DNA from: Saccharum officinarum
Lineage: Eukaryota; Streptophyta; Magnoliopsida; Poales; Poaceae
Length of the DNA: 64,000 nt
Direction of reading: 5' to 3'
NCBI GenBank assembly: GCA_020631735.1
Contig: CM036168.1
Coordinates: 103,808,036-103,872,035, forward strand
Below are positions 44,801 to 54,387 of this stretch, one piece after another. Numbering within the stretch: the first letter of the stretch is position 1; each line of letters starts with the position of its first letter. A model generated the notes under the pieces. It made no database searches. It saw only the letters and a list, made by a program, of their open reading frames with translations, and was not told the DNA's origin. Both the position numbers and the translations under genes were made by a program.

Positions 44801-47051
44801 AAGCGACGAAGGCAGCTGACAAAACAGGCGGCGAAGAAGACGAAGGAGCCGCCGGAAAGCGAAGAGTGTAAAGGGGCCCGGTGCTGTCACATCGGAGCAG
44901 AGGACGCCGGGAAGCCAAATCCTTTACAGTAAGACCAGAAGAGTCAAATTCCACAGAACAAGAATTGTCAGCTGTAAAACGTCGAATAGAAAGAAGATTA
45001 TGAACCATAGAAGGAGCAACAAGAACATCAGGAAGACGAAAGGAGCCATGAGCACCGGCGGTACCCACAGACGAGACCGGAATACAAGAGCCATTTGCGA
45101 CCATAATGGACGAAGGAAGAGAGGAAGAGGGAGAGTGAATCGACGAAAGTATACCGGGGTCAGGAGTAGTGTGGTAGGTGGCCCCCGAATCAGCGATCCA
45201 CTCGGGTCCGACTGGAGGTGTCAGGCCCATGGTGCTGAACGAGCGAGCCAGAGCCGCCTGGTCCCAGCCGGTGACCCCCGGTGGAGTCCCGGAGGATGGA
45301 ACCCACGGCGTAGTAGGGAAGGCGCCAGGTGGAAGACCAGCAGGAAGAGCTCCGGTGAGCATGGCCACTGGTGGGCGAGTGTCGGCTCCGGTGGCGTGGT
45401 AGGGCCACATGGAGATGCGACCGGACCACGGGCTCTGGAACGTAGGCCAGGGTGCCCCCCCGTGTGTCCCGGCCGGTGCCGGAGCCTGGGGGTGACCGCC
45501 CCGGCCACCCCCGCGCCCCCCTCCACGGCGACGACGAGAGCCACGACCCCCCCCACCTCCGCTCGGCCCGGAGGGAGGAGGGCCCAGGAGAGACGACGGT
45601 GGCGGTGGAGCGGTGGACCGCGGTGGAGCAGACGGGCGCGGCGAAGAGGCAGCCAGGGCCGTCGAGGAGGACGAGGACCCCGCGGAAGTGGTGGATCCCG
45701 GCTGGAGACCCTGCGTGAGCTCCTCCATGACAAGATCGTCACGGACCTCCAGGAAGGTGGGGAAGGGCCTCTGGCGGGTGATCCACGTCCGGAGGTGGGC
45801 GTAGCGATCGCTGAGCCCCCGAAGGACGTTGAGGACCAAGATGCGATCCTCCACGGGCCACCCAAGGTCCCCCAGGGAGTCGGCCATGCCCTTCATCCGA
45901 CGACAGAACTCGCCGACGGAGAGGTCACCCTGGACGAAAGTACGGAAGGTCGCGTCGAGACGCAGAGCCCGGGCCGCAGCGTTGCCCAAGAACTGGCCCT
46001 CAAGAGCGAGCCACGCCCGGCGCGCGTCTGGAGAGGTGCGGACGAGGTCATGGAGGTCCAGAGAGATCGTTCCCAGGATCCAGGAGAGAACGATGCTGTC
46101 GAGACGGAGCCACGACGGGGTCTGGATGGCGACCGAGGTGTCGACGAGGACGTGATCGTCGAGGGCGTAGCGGCGAAGGGTGAGAATCACCAAATCCCGC
46201 CAACGGGCGTAGGAGGGCGACTCCGGCTCGAGGACGACCGGGACGAGGAGGCGAATGTTCTGGACCCCCCCAGCCTGGTAGTGAAGCTGGGTCACGAGCG
46301 GATCGGCTGGGTCGTGCCACAGGACGGCGGTGTGGGCAAGACGGCGACCCGGTGAGGCAGAGGAGGCCCCAGCACCCGGCGAGGCAGGAGGGGCGAGGAG
46401 ATGCTCCGCCTCGGCGATCTGCCGGGCCAGAGCGTCGGCCGCATCGCGCTCGCGCGCCCAGATGGTGGCGGCCGCACGTACCCGAGACTGCCCCTCCGCG
46501 GCGGCAGCCCGGGCGGCGAGGAGTACGGCGGCGAGGACGGAGTCCGGGCGAGAACCATCAACCGCAGCGCGGGACACCACGGGGCCGTAGCCGCCGGGCA
46601 GCAGGGGGCGCAGACTGTCATCAGTGATGACGTCTTGGGCGCCGGGGAGGGGCTGCTGCTCCGGGCGGGCCGGCTGATGGTTGGGCGGCGGTGGATGGCG
46701 GGCCTGCTGGAGCAGCGGCTGTTCCGCCGGCCGGAGCGGCTGGAGCGGCTGCTGCTCAGGCGGCTGGAGCGGCGGCGCTGGGTGGAGGACCGGGCGGTGA
46801 TCCAGGGAGGCGGGGTGGGGATCCAGGGAGGCGGGGTGGGGAAGGGAGCCGCCCACCCCAGGGCCGGTCCCAGCAGGGTGCAAGGAGCCGCCAGGCGGGG
46901 CGTCATGGCCGGCGGCCAGCGCCTGCGCCACCGGCGACTGTACAGCGGGGGGTGAGGCAGAGGCGGCCAGGATTTGGGCCCAGGTAGAAGAAGAGGAGAG
47001 GAGGGGGAAGTGGCTGGAGAGGGAGGGGTGAGGGGGAGGGGCGCCAGCCAT
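41874..47051 (-). CDS. Ale-type Copia gag-pol polyprotein
   Basis: 1,725 residues without a stop; start chosen at MAGAPPPHPS (47051), the first ATG after the primer site. The frame is open upstream through the LTR. A Pro/Gln/Ala-rich head (1-240) is followed by a UBN2-type gag domain (250-450). An Arg/Gly-rich tract (499-520) stands where a CCHC knuckle would be, followed by PWPTFQSPWSG, common in Retrofit gag. Protease is DSGAT (621-625). Integrase has HRRLGH, a CHAC pair, then HCDLW, CDNGREF and GKAERM. RT has YVDD at about 1412, and RNase H has YTDADWAG and AEAEYRAV. High GC (third-position G/C) contrasts with the AT-rich host exon. Confidence 0.96.
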   Translation of the reverse strand: MAGAPPPHPSLSSHFPLLSSSSTWAQILAASASPPAVQSPVAQALAAGHDAPPGGSLHPAGTGPGVGGSLPHPASLDPHPASLDHRPVLHPAPPLQPPEQQPLQPLRPAEQPLLQQARHPPPPNHQPARPEQQPLPGAQDVITDDSLRPLLPGGYGPVVSRAAVDGSRPDSVLAAVLLAARAAAAEGQSRVRAAATIWARERDAADALARQIAEAEHLLAPPASPGAGASSASPGRRLAHTAVLWHDPADPLVTQLHYQAGGVQNIRLLVPVVLEPESPSYARWRDLVILTLRRYALDDHVLVDTSVAIQTPSWLRLDSIVLSWILGTISLDLHDLVRTSPDARRAWLALEGQFLGNAAARALRLDATFRTFVQGDLSVGEFCRRMKGMADSLGDLGWPVEDRILVLNVLRGLSDRYAHLRTWITRQRPFPTFLEVRDDLVMEELTQGLQPGSTTSAGSSSSSTALAASSPRPSAPPRSTAPPPPSSLLGPPPSGPSGGGGGRGSRRRRGGGRGGGRGGHPQAPAPAGTHGGAPWPTFQSPWSGRISMWPYHATGADTRPPVAMLTGALPAGLPPGAFPTTPWVPSSGTPPGVTGWDQAALARSFSTMGLTPPVGPEWIADSGATYHTTPDPGILSSIHSPSSSLPSSIMVANGSCIPVSSVGTAGAHGSFRLPDVLVAPSMVHNLLSIRRFTADNSCSVEFDSSGLTVKDLASRRPLLRCDSTGPLYTLRFPAAPSSSSPPVLSAAFVASTSSTTWHRRLGHPGRDALIQLSRSSGLPCTRAHDEQLCHACQLGRHVRLPFSSSSSHAARIFDLVHCDLWTSPVLSISGYKYYLVVVDDFSHYSWTFPLRAKSDTFTTLLHFFSWVSTQFGLPIKAVQCDNGREFDNSTSRAFFLSHGVQLRMSCPYTSSQNGKAERMIRTTNDTVRTLLFQASLPARFWAEGLHTSTYLLNRLPSAACPAPTPHHALFGTPPRYDHLRVFGCACYPNTAATSSHKLDPRSTLCVFLGYSPDHKGYRCFDLTSRRVLISRHVVFDESVFPFSSTTTPPVPDPSSLIPTDPVVQPPFSWSPAGTASPRTGPASCPGSPAGSCPSSSGADPSSPVGADPGPSSPAAAPGGSCRLTTPDPVPAPPSRFAAPVRVYQRRPRPPPLALPSPPGTPTPPPQSPPARGAPPVYHPPLLHRHPRHVHPMVTRHAAGTLPPRVLEASTGDAVVSPVPSSVRDALLDPHWRRAMEEEYAALLANQTWELVPRPPGANVVTGKWIWTHKRRADGSLERYKARWVLRGFTQRPGVDYDETFSPVVKPATVRTVLSLALARSWPVHQLDVKNAFLHGLLTETVYCSQPAGFVDTTRPDMVCRLNRSLYGLKQAPRAWNHRFAAFLLTQGFMEAKSDTSLFVYHHGADTAYLLLYVDDIVLTASSESLLRRIIAALQQEFAMKDLGELHHFLGVTVDHRPTGLLLHQRQYTRDILERAGMTDCNPCSTPVDTQGKLSEAEGPPVADPTAYRSLAGALQYLTFTRPDITYAVQQVCLHMHDPREPHLLALKRLLRYLRGTLDYGLFLHRATSTDLVVYTDADWAGCPDTRRSTSGYAVFLGGNLVSWSSKRQPVVSRSSAEAEYRAVANGVAEAAWLRQLLAELHTPPSRSTLIYCDNVSAVYLSTNPIQHQRTKHVEIDLHFVRDRVAMGEVRVLHVPTTSQFADIFTKGLPSSTFTEFRSSLNITCG

Positions 47052-47117
47052 GGCCGGCGGCGGCCAGCAGGGGCGGCGCACCCTGTGGCGGCTGGGAAGG
47101 GAAGGAGGAAGGAGCAA

Positions 47118-47135
47118 CCTAGGCTGCTGATACCA
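47118..47135 (-). other. Primer binding site of Ale-type Copia
   Basis: The minus strand reads TGGTATCAGCAGCCTAGG directly next to the 5' LTR. The first nine bases match the usual initiator Met tRNA site. Confidence 0.85.
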
Positions 47136-47248
47136 TGCTAGAGTTAGGGTTTTCTTAATCAGGGCTAACCCTAGAAGGGTAGCTATATAGGTCCCATACA
47201 TGGGCCACATGGGCCTTAGCCACATGGGCCTAAACACATACTCCAACA
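47136..47248 (-). repeat. Ale-type Copia 5' LTR (113 bp)
   Basis: Identical partner of 41680-41792. For the minus-strand element this is the promoter-side LTR; the CTATATAG box is at 47184-47191. Confidence 0.97.
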
Positions 47249-47253
47249 CTTAG

Positions 47254-47673
47254 CACAATGGATGATAACAAGCTTAACAAGGTGTTTGACACCTACATGA
47301 TTGATGCTAGAAAGAAAAGGTCAAGAGGGAGGATGAAAGTAATACTTGCATTAACGGTTGTAGCAGGCACTATCTCAATTTGCACAATCATAGTACATGA
47401 AGTTGAGGGCTTAAACTGGATCGATAGTTTCTATTTATCAGTCATTTCTGTTACAACAGTTGGATATGGAGACAAAAGCTTCTCAACAACAGCAGGAAGG
47501 CTCACTGCCACTGTGTGCCTGTTAGTAAGCACTTTAGCAGTTGCAAAGGCCTTCTTGTTCCTAACAGACTTAAGAATGGACAAAAGAAACCGGCGGACTA
47601 CAAAATGGATCCTCCAGAAGAAAATGGACAACGAGCCACTTGTTGGAGACCTAGACAACGATCCTGCTGTAAG
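47254..47673 (+). CDS. TPK: TPK exon 1, part after the insertion
   Basis: Encodes residues from 203 (after LLS): a linker, third helix, pore 2 and fourth helix. The donor is AAG|GTATGG at 47674; joined to exon 2 it gives AGC (Ser), in the motif VSKSDFVIYKL known from this family. Confidence 0.9.
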
Positions 47674-48340
47674 GTATGGTACAGTTTCCATGAAAGATTA
47701 TTTCATGTAAATTTATGTTGTGAAGTTGCCTTTCAACAATTAATACCTGGAAGTTCTAAAAAATAATGTATACCCAAAAGGGAAGCAACTTTTCTGAGAA
47801 ACTATACTTCTAATATGTTTCTTATATTTACATCATGATCTTTTTTAAGAAATGGACTTTATTAATTCCTTACATGAAAAGAGACAAAAAAATGTTATTT
47901 CTTTTAGGCACTGAATTTATCGTTTTTTGAATTAAAAATAAATTACTGTAAAGGTAGTTTATGTGCTGAAAATATAGGTTTAAAATCCTGAATGCATTAG
48001 TAAACAAAAGAATCTTGATACAAAACTATACGTCCTCATAGCCACCTGTACAAACTAACTTTTCTTTTGGAGTTTCTGATGAAACTAGGCCCAAAGTCCT
48101 AATTTTTTTTAAAAAATGTCTGCAGTAGAGACACTAACATTCTATAAATAGAAAGACAGGGCAAGGCTACATGACTGTCATGAAAGTGACATGAGCATCA
48201 ACCCCTCACCACCGTAAATTAAATTTACTTTGCTCACATCTTGTAAATTTCACATTATATTAATTTGAATGTAAGTCATATTCAATGTATATAGTTGTCA
48301 ATGGCCATTCGTTAATACTCTGCTTGCTCCTATGCAACAG

Positions 48341-48485
48341 CAAATCAGATTTTGTGATCTACAAGCTCAAGGAGATGGGGAAGATTGATGAGAAAGACAT
48401 CAAAATGATCTCTGACCAGTTTGATCAGATAGAGTTTGGAAAATGTGAAAGGATCCCTCTTGCAGATATAATTGGAAAATTATGA
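48341..48485 (+). CDS. TPK: TPK exon 2
   Basis: Acceptor TGCAACAG at 48333-48340. Encodes the cytosolic C-terminal tail, 48 residues to TGA. The loop FDQIEFGKCERI stands where EF-hands of TPK1 have acidic Ca2+ ligands; most are missing, so Ca2+ binding is doubtful. Confidence 0.88.
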
Positions 48486-48894
48486 ATCTGGTATCTGTAA
48501 CTCAGGAATATCCCATATCATGAGGATAGACGTACTCTTAGAACCCCGTATACTTTGTTAAGTAGCATGCACATGTATGTGTGGCAATTTAATACCCTTG
48601 CATGTCACGAGTGTTCAAAAACACTATCCGTTGCAGTTTAACTCAAATCTGAAAGTTGTGTATTGTGGTTGAACTATTTTTTGAAACATTATTGTGGTTG
48701 AACTAAAGACTGCATTCATCTCCATAATGTCTTAAACATATGGGGAAAAACAAATACAGGAAGAAACACAATGAACCAACAGACAATATTCAATGCATTC
48801 ATACAGGTATTGGATTCCTGAGGTTTCCTTAAGCAATGGAGAGGCAAACTTACCCATGAAACAGACGGGGGATGGATGCCACCAATTCTTGCTA
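48486..48894. other. Convergent 3' region between TPK and the coiled-coil gene
   Basis: 409 bp with no ORF of note. It must hold both 3' ends: TPK transcribes rightwards and the next gene leftwards. A diverged A/T-rich poly(A) signal context exists on both strands, but I could not place cleavage sites. Confidence 0.6.
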
Positions 48895-50576
48895 TCATCT
48901 TAAGTCCCCAGATTCAGCCTCTTCTACTGTCATACCCAAAATTCTTGCAATCCTGAAACAGTTAGTTACTGTAATGAAGATCAAGGATATCTTGTGCAAT
49001 CATGAAATGACTGTCATTAGAGTGGAAAAGTTTAGACACTATGAATTTATCTGACTTGGCATCAAAGACTCACTTTTCTCTAGTTTCCTTTACAAGCATC
49101 TGGATGTCAGATAACCTTTGCCACTTGGCACTTCTCTGCTTCTCACTGCCCACCTCTTCGACTGATTGGGAACTGATGAACTGTTCAATTTCATATTCCA
49201 ATGATTTCATCTGTAAATTAATATGCTCTATAAGGCCATCATATGCAGAATGATTCTTTATGTTGTTTGCTGAGTCAGGATTGTTTATAAATGAGAAGCT
49301 ATCGGACATCTGAAGTGCATTTTGCTCAGGGTGGCCAACCATGCTTGCAATTGCATGTGCCTCCTTTCTCAACTCAAAAGATTCATTTTCAACTGATTTT
49401 GGATGAGAATCGCTACTCTCAGCTCCATTGGTTCCATCATTGACTGTACTGGAGAAAACCCTTATCTTCTCATCAGAGTTATCACCATTAGATGTCCCTG
49501 GACGCAACGCATACTCAATTAACATGTTTTGCTTCATCGAAATTACCTGAATCCAACAAAATTGCTCATTCAGGTTTGCATATACCATAAGATTTATGAA
49601 CAGAAATTCACAACAATCAGTTCCTGAGTACTGCACTTATATGCCACAGTTGAAGCAAATACTTTTAAATTTCAGATTGTGATCAGCAGAATCACTGCAT
49701 GAACAGTGTGACATACAAATGCAAACAATCGCTTGTGCAGTAATTTTGAGCAGCTGGAATGAAGTTAAAGAATACACAACCTTCTAGAAAAAAAGAAATT
49801 AGTCATACCATTTTACATGATACTAAAAAACCATGTCATCACCTCACTAATCTTTGCGGAAAGCCTGTCAAGCACCTCAATGCGCTCTTTAATGTTCTCC
49901 AGGGCTTTGGTCAATTTCTTCTTCTGCACAAGTAAATCCACAGCCTCGTTCTCTTTGCCCATCCGGACACTGGTTGCGGCTCGTTTCTTAAGATTCTCAG
50001 CAGCCTCAGTCAACCGCACAAGCCTTACCCTCGCACTATTTGCTGTGAAAAAATAAAAGAAAAGAAACTGTTACAAGGATGGTGTGCGGTTGGGCAAATG
50101 CTCCAGCCTGCACATTGTACTCATACCCGCATGTGAACTAAGTCTCATCCTAATGTCCTATGATTACACATCACTACATCAGGTGAATCTAAGATGGCTA
50201 GGTCCTAGGTAGAAACACAAGTTATGCAGATAAATCAAACTGCACCTTTAACCTTTTGGGAGTCACACTTGCTGTAATGGGAAGTACCAGAAAATTTGGA
50301 CAGCGAAACAGGACAATCCTCCGGTCCCATGAACACAGCATTAAGCATTCCAGTTACAGGCATGTTACCTTTGGATTGGGTGAGGTCGGCTTCGGCGTGG
50401 AGCTGGAGGAGCTCCTCCCTTAGGCGCGCGAACGTCGGCGGGGTCCGTTCGCCGCCGACTCCGCTAGACGTCGCCAGGACGACGGCGAACCGCGGAGGAG
50501 TTGCCCCCGGGCGCCGCCTCCATCCGGCCAGGGCAGCAGGCGCCCGAAGCGTCGTGGGCGTGACGGCGAAGGTCAT
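48895..50576 (-). CDS. Plastid-targeted (?) coiled-coil protein of unknown function, four exons
   Basis: Exons 50576-50369, 50042-49843, 49546-49074 and 48952-48895 all have GT-AG borders and matching phases: SK|ANSARV, ISE|VISMKQ and TREK|IARILG. They total 939 nt, 312 residues plus TGA. The N-terminus (MTFAVTPTTLRAP, then Arg/Ala/Ser-rich, no acidic residue for about 40) looks like a chloroplast transit peptide. Residues ~48-140 are heptad-like and charged (LREELLQLHAEADL, then NIKERIEVLDRLSAKISE). A polar Ser/Asn/Asp-rich centre is followed by a second helical part (IEHINLQMKSLEYEIEQF). The C-terminus is MTVEEAESGDLR. I do not recognise the family. Intact, with no frameshift. Confidence 0.85.
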
Positions 50577-51678
50577 CTCCAGACTCCAGTACACTCCCTG
50601 CAGCGCGCCCTCGTCTCGGTCTCGGGGCAGCGCCGGCCGCAAGGTGTGCGAATCTTGGGAGTCAATAGGTACAGTCTGGAAGCGGAAAAGGTATATTACG
50701 TAAGGTTCTGTTGAAGACGTATCAGCAAGCGGTCGCGTCAAATCCTGCAATCTTCCCTGGCGTGCTAGCTCTATACGGTAGGTGCAATTGCAAGACCAGA
50801 ACGATGGATGCGGTGCATGTACAATACGTATATACAGTGTATCTCTCGCGTGCTAGCTTTGGAGGTTGGACCGTTCGGTCGCTTGGCCTCATCCACGCTC
50901 GCTACTGTAACATTTTCTTTTTTTAGGGAACAGGAGGGGCAAGGAGCCCCTACTGAAAATATATTAAACGGAAAAAAAAAACCAAATTGGGTTCAGCAGG
51001 AGTACAACAAGCAGAGAGTACATAGCGAAGCAAAGGAAAGAAAAAGCTACTGTAACATTTTACAGGGGTACAACCGTACAAGTAACACAGTACGCACTGA
51101 ACAATCTGACTTTCAACTCCCAAGAAAAATTTGCATCTACCAGTCAATTTGCTAGGTAGAATACACACACCTGGGGCTGGAGCACACTGGCAAAGGAGTT
51201 CACCACGTTCTGTTTCCTGCTGGATCACTCCAACCTGACAGTCCATCTCGCACGGTGCACAATCAGCGTCACTCTATATATCGGCAAGCACTTGGGTTCT
51301 CTACCGCGCCGGTGCTTCTTCTCAAGCACACCCCTGCAGCGACTTTGGGACCGGGACTTGAGTTGAGGCCTCGTCTTGGTCATGGCCCATGGAGGCTGGG
51401 GGTCGGGAAGCAATGCACGGCAGCATCGGCCGTTGGGCACGCATGGAGGCTGGCTGCAACTCAGCCTACAGGTCGTCGTCTCTTATTGTTGAAATACTAT
51501 CGCAGTGGCTTCTTACTTCTTAGATTACTCTGTTCTCGCTTCTACTCTGAGTCTCTGACGTTTTCAGTCATTCAGATGTTGGCCCGCCGTGCTGTTCGCG
51601 TCCTGTACATGAGATAATCCTCTCCTCAGACTTCTTCCTTTTCTTGTCAACGTGCAGGATTGTAAGTTTAAAATGAAG
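50577..51678. other. Intergenic; upstream of the coiled-coil gene
   Basis: Holds the promoter of the minus-strand gene ending at 48895. No other gene is recognised; 50920-51070 is A-rich and resembles the edge of a dispersed repeat. Confidence 0.45.
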
Positions 51679-51922
51679 GGTGCGTTCACTTCGCGAAAAG
51701 TAGGTGAAAAGTTACTGTAGCATCTTTCGTTGTTATTTGGCAAAATTTGTCTAATCATGGATTAATTAGGCTCAAAAGATTCGTCCCGACATTTACAGAC
51801 AAACTATGCAATTAGTTATCTTTTTTTACCCACATTTAATGCTCCATGCATGCGTCGAAAGATTTGATGTGATGGGTGGAAGAGGAAATATTTTGGGTTG
51901 GGATGGGGAAGTGAATAAGGCC
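51679..51922 (-). mobile_element. MITE family A, copy 7
   Basis: GGGTGCGTTCACTTCGCG at the left and GAAGTGAATAAGGCC at the right, with the inverted core TGTAGCATCTTTCGTTG, CTCAAAAGATTCGTCCCG and AATGCTCCATGCATGCG. The closest relative here is copy 1, which shares the CACTT end. Confidence 0.85.
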
Positions 51923-52479
51923 GAAGTGGTAGGTGTCTATAGCCAGCTCAGTCGACAAGCGTGCGGTTTCAGACAATCCAGTATCAGCACGGATGTAACG
52001 AAAACAAGCAATTCGAGTGGTGGCTGTTCATGGCAATTGGTAGCACTGTTGAATGAGCTTTTGAGCTGTGCGTGCATATATAGATGGGCAGAGCTGCAGG
52101 TTTGTGGCCCCGTTAGTGCTCAAACTGCTCGCTTGGCATAATGCGCACGCATGAGCAGCTAGTAGGTGCAGACATTAAGCCAGACCTTACAATACCAAAT
52201 TACCAATGCAGTACTAGTTCTATTTCAATCAATCCATGAATGTTCTCATTACTCATCTTTCCCCCATGCTTGATCAAACTATATCACACACAGTCACACA
52301 TAAACACTAACCACACAAAGAGATAGATTCAGTGCTTCTTCTGTGTATACTACTCCTATATAGCTGTTCATTCATGAATCATGATTACCCTAATGATCCA
52401 CTGAAGAGTAGGAGCACACTACACTCACGACTAAAATGCAGATGAAGTTATTGTGTCCTTGGGGGGGATCGTGAATAAG
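51923..52479. other. 3' flank of the MYB gene
   Basis: Non-coding; should contain the MYB 3' UTR on the minus strand. Nothing else seen. Confidence 0.5.
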
Positions 52480-53391
52480 CTAAGCTCCACCCAGATCGTT
52501 CTCACCATCAGCATCCTTGTGATCGCCCAAGTAATCGGCGATGCGCTCCTCGTTCATCAACGAGTCGAGGAACGAGGAGAAGGTGGCGTCGTCCACGATG
52601 GGGCAGCCCAAGTCGAAGCCGCCACGAGCTGCAACATCTGGTGCACAGAACGGATCACCGAATCCATCGAAGCCCTCGGCGCCGATACCCATCATGCTGG
52701 TGGCGAAGTCGCAGCCAACACCGGCGCCGGACGACGAGCTCGGGTGCGCTGGCGGCGGCTGCGCAAACAGTGGCTCGACTTCCGGCGGTGGCGGCGTCTT
52801 GTCGGCTGAACCGGCTGCTGCTGCTGCTGCTGCTGCGCCGGCGCGGTGGGAGTAGGGGCATGCAGCTGCTCCGGGCAGAGGCGTGTGCGTCCGCGGGTCG
52901 ATGCCCCGCGCGATGAGCTTCTTGCTGAGGTGCGAGTTCCAGTAGTTCTTGATCTCGTTGTCCGTGCGCCCAGGCAGCCGCCCGGCGATCAGCGACCACC
53001 TGCACGCACGCACACGTACGATGTAAGCATTGCACATTTGCACCGCGCTGCAGGGGAGAAGAATAAGCATTGTACACTACACCTACACGCACCGGTTGCC
53101 GAGCAGGCGGTGGAGGCGGAGGATGAGGTCCTCCTCGTCGGCGGCGATGGGCCCGCGCTTGATGTCCGGCCTGAGGTAGTTCATCCACCGGAGCCTGCAG
53201 CTCTTGCCGCAGCGCAGCAGCCCAGCGCGCCGCGGCAGCGTGCGCCACCGCCCCTCCCCCTCCTTCGCCACGGCTCGCGACAGCAGCTCGTCCTCCTCCG
53301 GCGTCCACGCCCCACGCTTGAGCGTCGTCCTCATCACCCCCGCGCCCGCGCCACCCACACCCCGCTGCTGCGCCGCCGGTTTCCGCGTCAT
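52480..53391 (-). CDS. R2R3-MYB transcription factor, two exons
   Basis: Exons 53391-53093 and 52999-52480 with GT-AG intron 53092-53000 join as GNR|WSLIAG, giving 272 residues. R2 has Trp29, Trp49 and Trp69; R3 has Ile82, Trp101 and Trp120. The bHLH-partner signature (DL..R..L...L...R) is present in [20 protein letters not shown]. After the repeats comes [16 protein letters not shown], then an Ala run from a GCN repeat (plus strand about 52812-52840), and an acidic end with [12 protein letters not shown], likely activating. The repeats resemble the MYB5/TT2/C1 flavonoid regulators; that role is inference. The intron usually found in R2 is missing. Confidence 0.92.
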
Positions 53392-53825
53392 GATCCCTCC
53401 TGCCGGCCTGCTCGTGTGGCTACTCCTACTACGTACAAGCCGAGAGAGCCTGGCTGGTGGCTGCTCAGCCGCTGGGCGGATCGGTCACGTAGCCAGGAAA
53501 CGTGCGCGCCGTGCACCGCGACGCGGGACGCCAACCCAGAGAGGCAAGGGTCGTTGGGGTGGTTCGTTCCTTGGGCGCGGCGGTCTGCTCGTTTCGGGAA
53601 ACGGAGGGATTCCGCGGCAATCAGATCGCGTCGGGTTGGATCAGCCGCGTTCCTGCCGTCGCCATCGCATCATGTTCGTGTCACGGGCTCGTGACCGTCG
53701 GGTTCGCTTCATGCGCAGCCCCTGGTCGCTTGCTTTGCCAGCTTGCCTCTCTCCTGGCTCCAGGGTTTCTGGCGAATGGCGACGCTAGGCTACGTCCTGT
53801 TAGTCCGGGCCATGCTCACCTCGCT
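53392..53825 (-). promoter_or_regulatory. Proximal upstream region of the MYB gene
   Basis: About 434 bp between the MYB ATG and the hAT-type MITE, moderately GC-rich. I found no convincing TATA box, and long overlapping plus-strand ORFs here are antisense to MYB or compositional. ACCTCGCT at 53818-53825 is the MITE's target duplication. Confidence 0.45.
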
Positions 53826-54387
53826 TCGAGATGGCAACGGGTACGTACCTGATGGGTAGTGTCCACTCGTACTTGTACCCGTACTCGTAAAATTTTACCC
53901 GTCGGGTTACCCGTACCCGCATGCGGGTAAAAAAATAGTTTCATACCCATACCCGTCGGGTAATTCTCACCCGACGGGTAACCCGTACCCGATAGCATAC
54001 CCAAAAATTACCTAAAAATATCAAATAGTCACATGCAAAAATAAATCATTCTAAACTTCCAACAAATTACAAATATGCTACAAACATTATTAGCATCATT
54101 ACAACAAAGGCAATCTACTGGAAATATAGTGGATGTCTCAATGGGCAAAATTCATTACTTATATGCGCTAAAATAACTGAGGTTGGCTAGTTATTTTTGC
54201 GGGTATGTCTTACCCGCTGATATGCAGGTATGGGTAGTATACACCTGCACCTGTACCCGCCATACCCGATGGGTATAGGATTTTGCCCAATAACGTACCC
54301 ACGTGTAGAAAATTCATCTCATACCCGCCTCTTTATCGGGTAATACCCGTCGGGTACTCGGATTTCAGGTACCCGTTGCCATCTCTA
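53826..54387. mobile_element. hAT-type MITE (562 bp)
   Basis: Terminal inverted repeats TCGAGATGGCAACGGGTAC and GTACCCGTTGCCATCTCTA, with an 8-bp TSD ACCTCGCT at 53818-53825 and 54388-54395. The interior repeats CGGGTAACCCGTACCC-type words near both ends, and the centre is AT-rich. An 8-bp TSD is the hAT mark. It has no transposase. Confidence 0.9.

Larger units (their letters stand above)
41680..47248 (-). mobile_element. Ale/Retrofit-type Ty1/Copia retrotransposon, intact
   Basis: 5,569 bp, minus strand. The 113-bp LTRs (41680-41792 and 47136-47248) are identical on reading, and CTTAG flanks both sides (41675-41679 and 47249-47253). One open frame codes for all proteins. Primer site and polypurine tract are both present. 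Very short LTRs, a single gag-pol frame and Hopscotch/Retrofit-like protein motifs support the Ale/Retrofit group. It is inserted antisense within the TPK coding exon. Identical LTRs and an open frame suggest a recent insertion and a possibly active element; short LTRs limit dating. Confidence 0.96.
41075..48485 (+). pseudogene. TPK: Two-pore K+ channel gene (TPK/KCO), exon 1 broken by a Copia element
   Basis: TPK channels pass K+ across the vacuolar or other endomembrane as dimers of four-helix subunits. Coding pieces: 41075-41679, 47254-47673 (after the insert and one CTTAG copy) and 48341-48485, with a GT-AG intron 47674-48340. Together they give 389 residues and TGA. Residues 112-128 form the first membrane helix, 153-158 the first filter (TIGYGD), ~165-192 the second helix, ~229-248 the third, ~270-275 the second filter (TVGYGD), then the fourth. 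Exon 2 encodes the conserved KLKEMGKI segment and a degenerate EF-hand. As it stands, the frame stops at 41734 in the LTR, leaving 219 residues with one pore. ATG 41084 is an alternative start. The family is certain; the paralogue (TPK3-like?) is not. Confidence 0.93.

Noticed and set aside
45000..46355. 451-codon plus-strand ORF
   Set aside because: It is antisense to the GC-rich Ale gag; composition keeps the opposite strand open, and no domain is seen.
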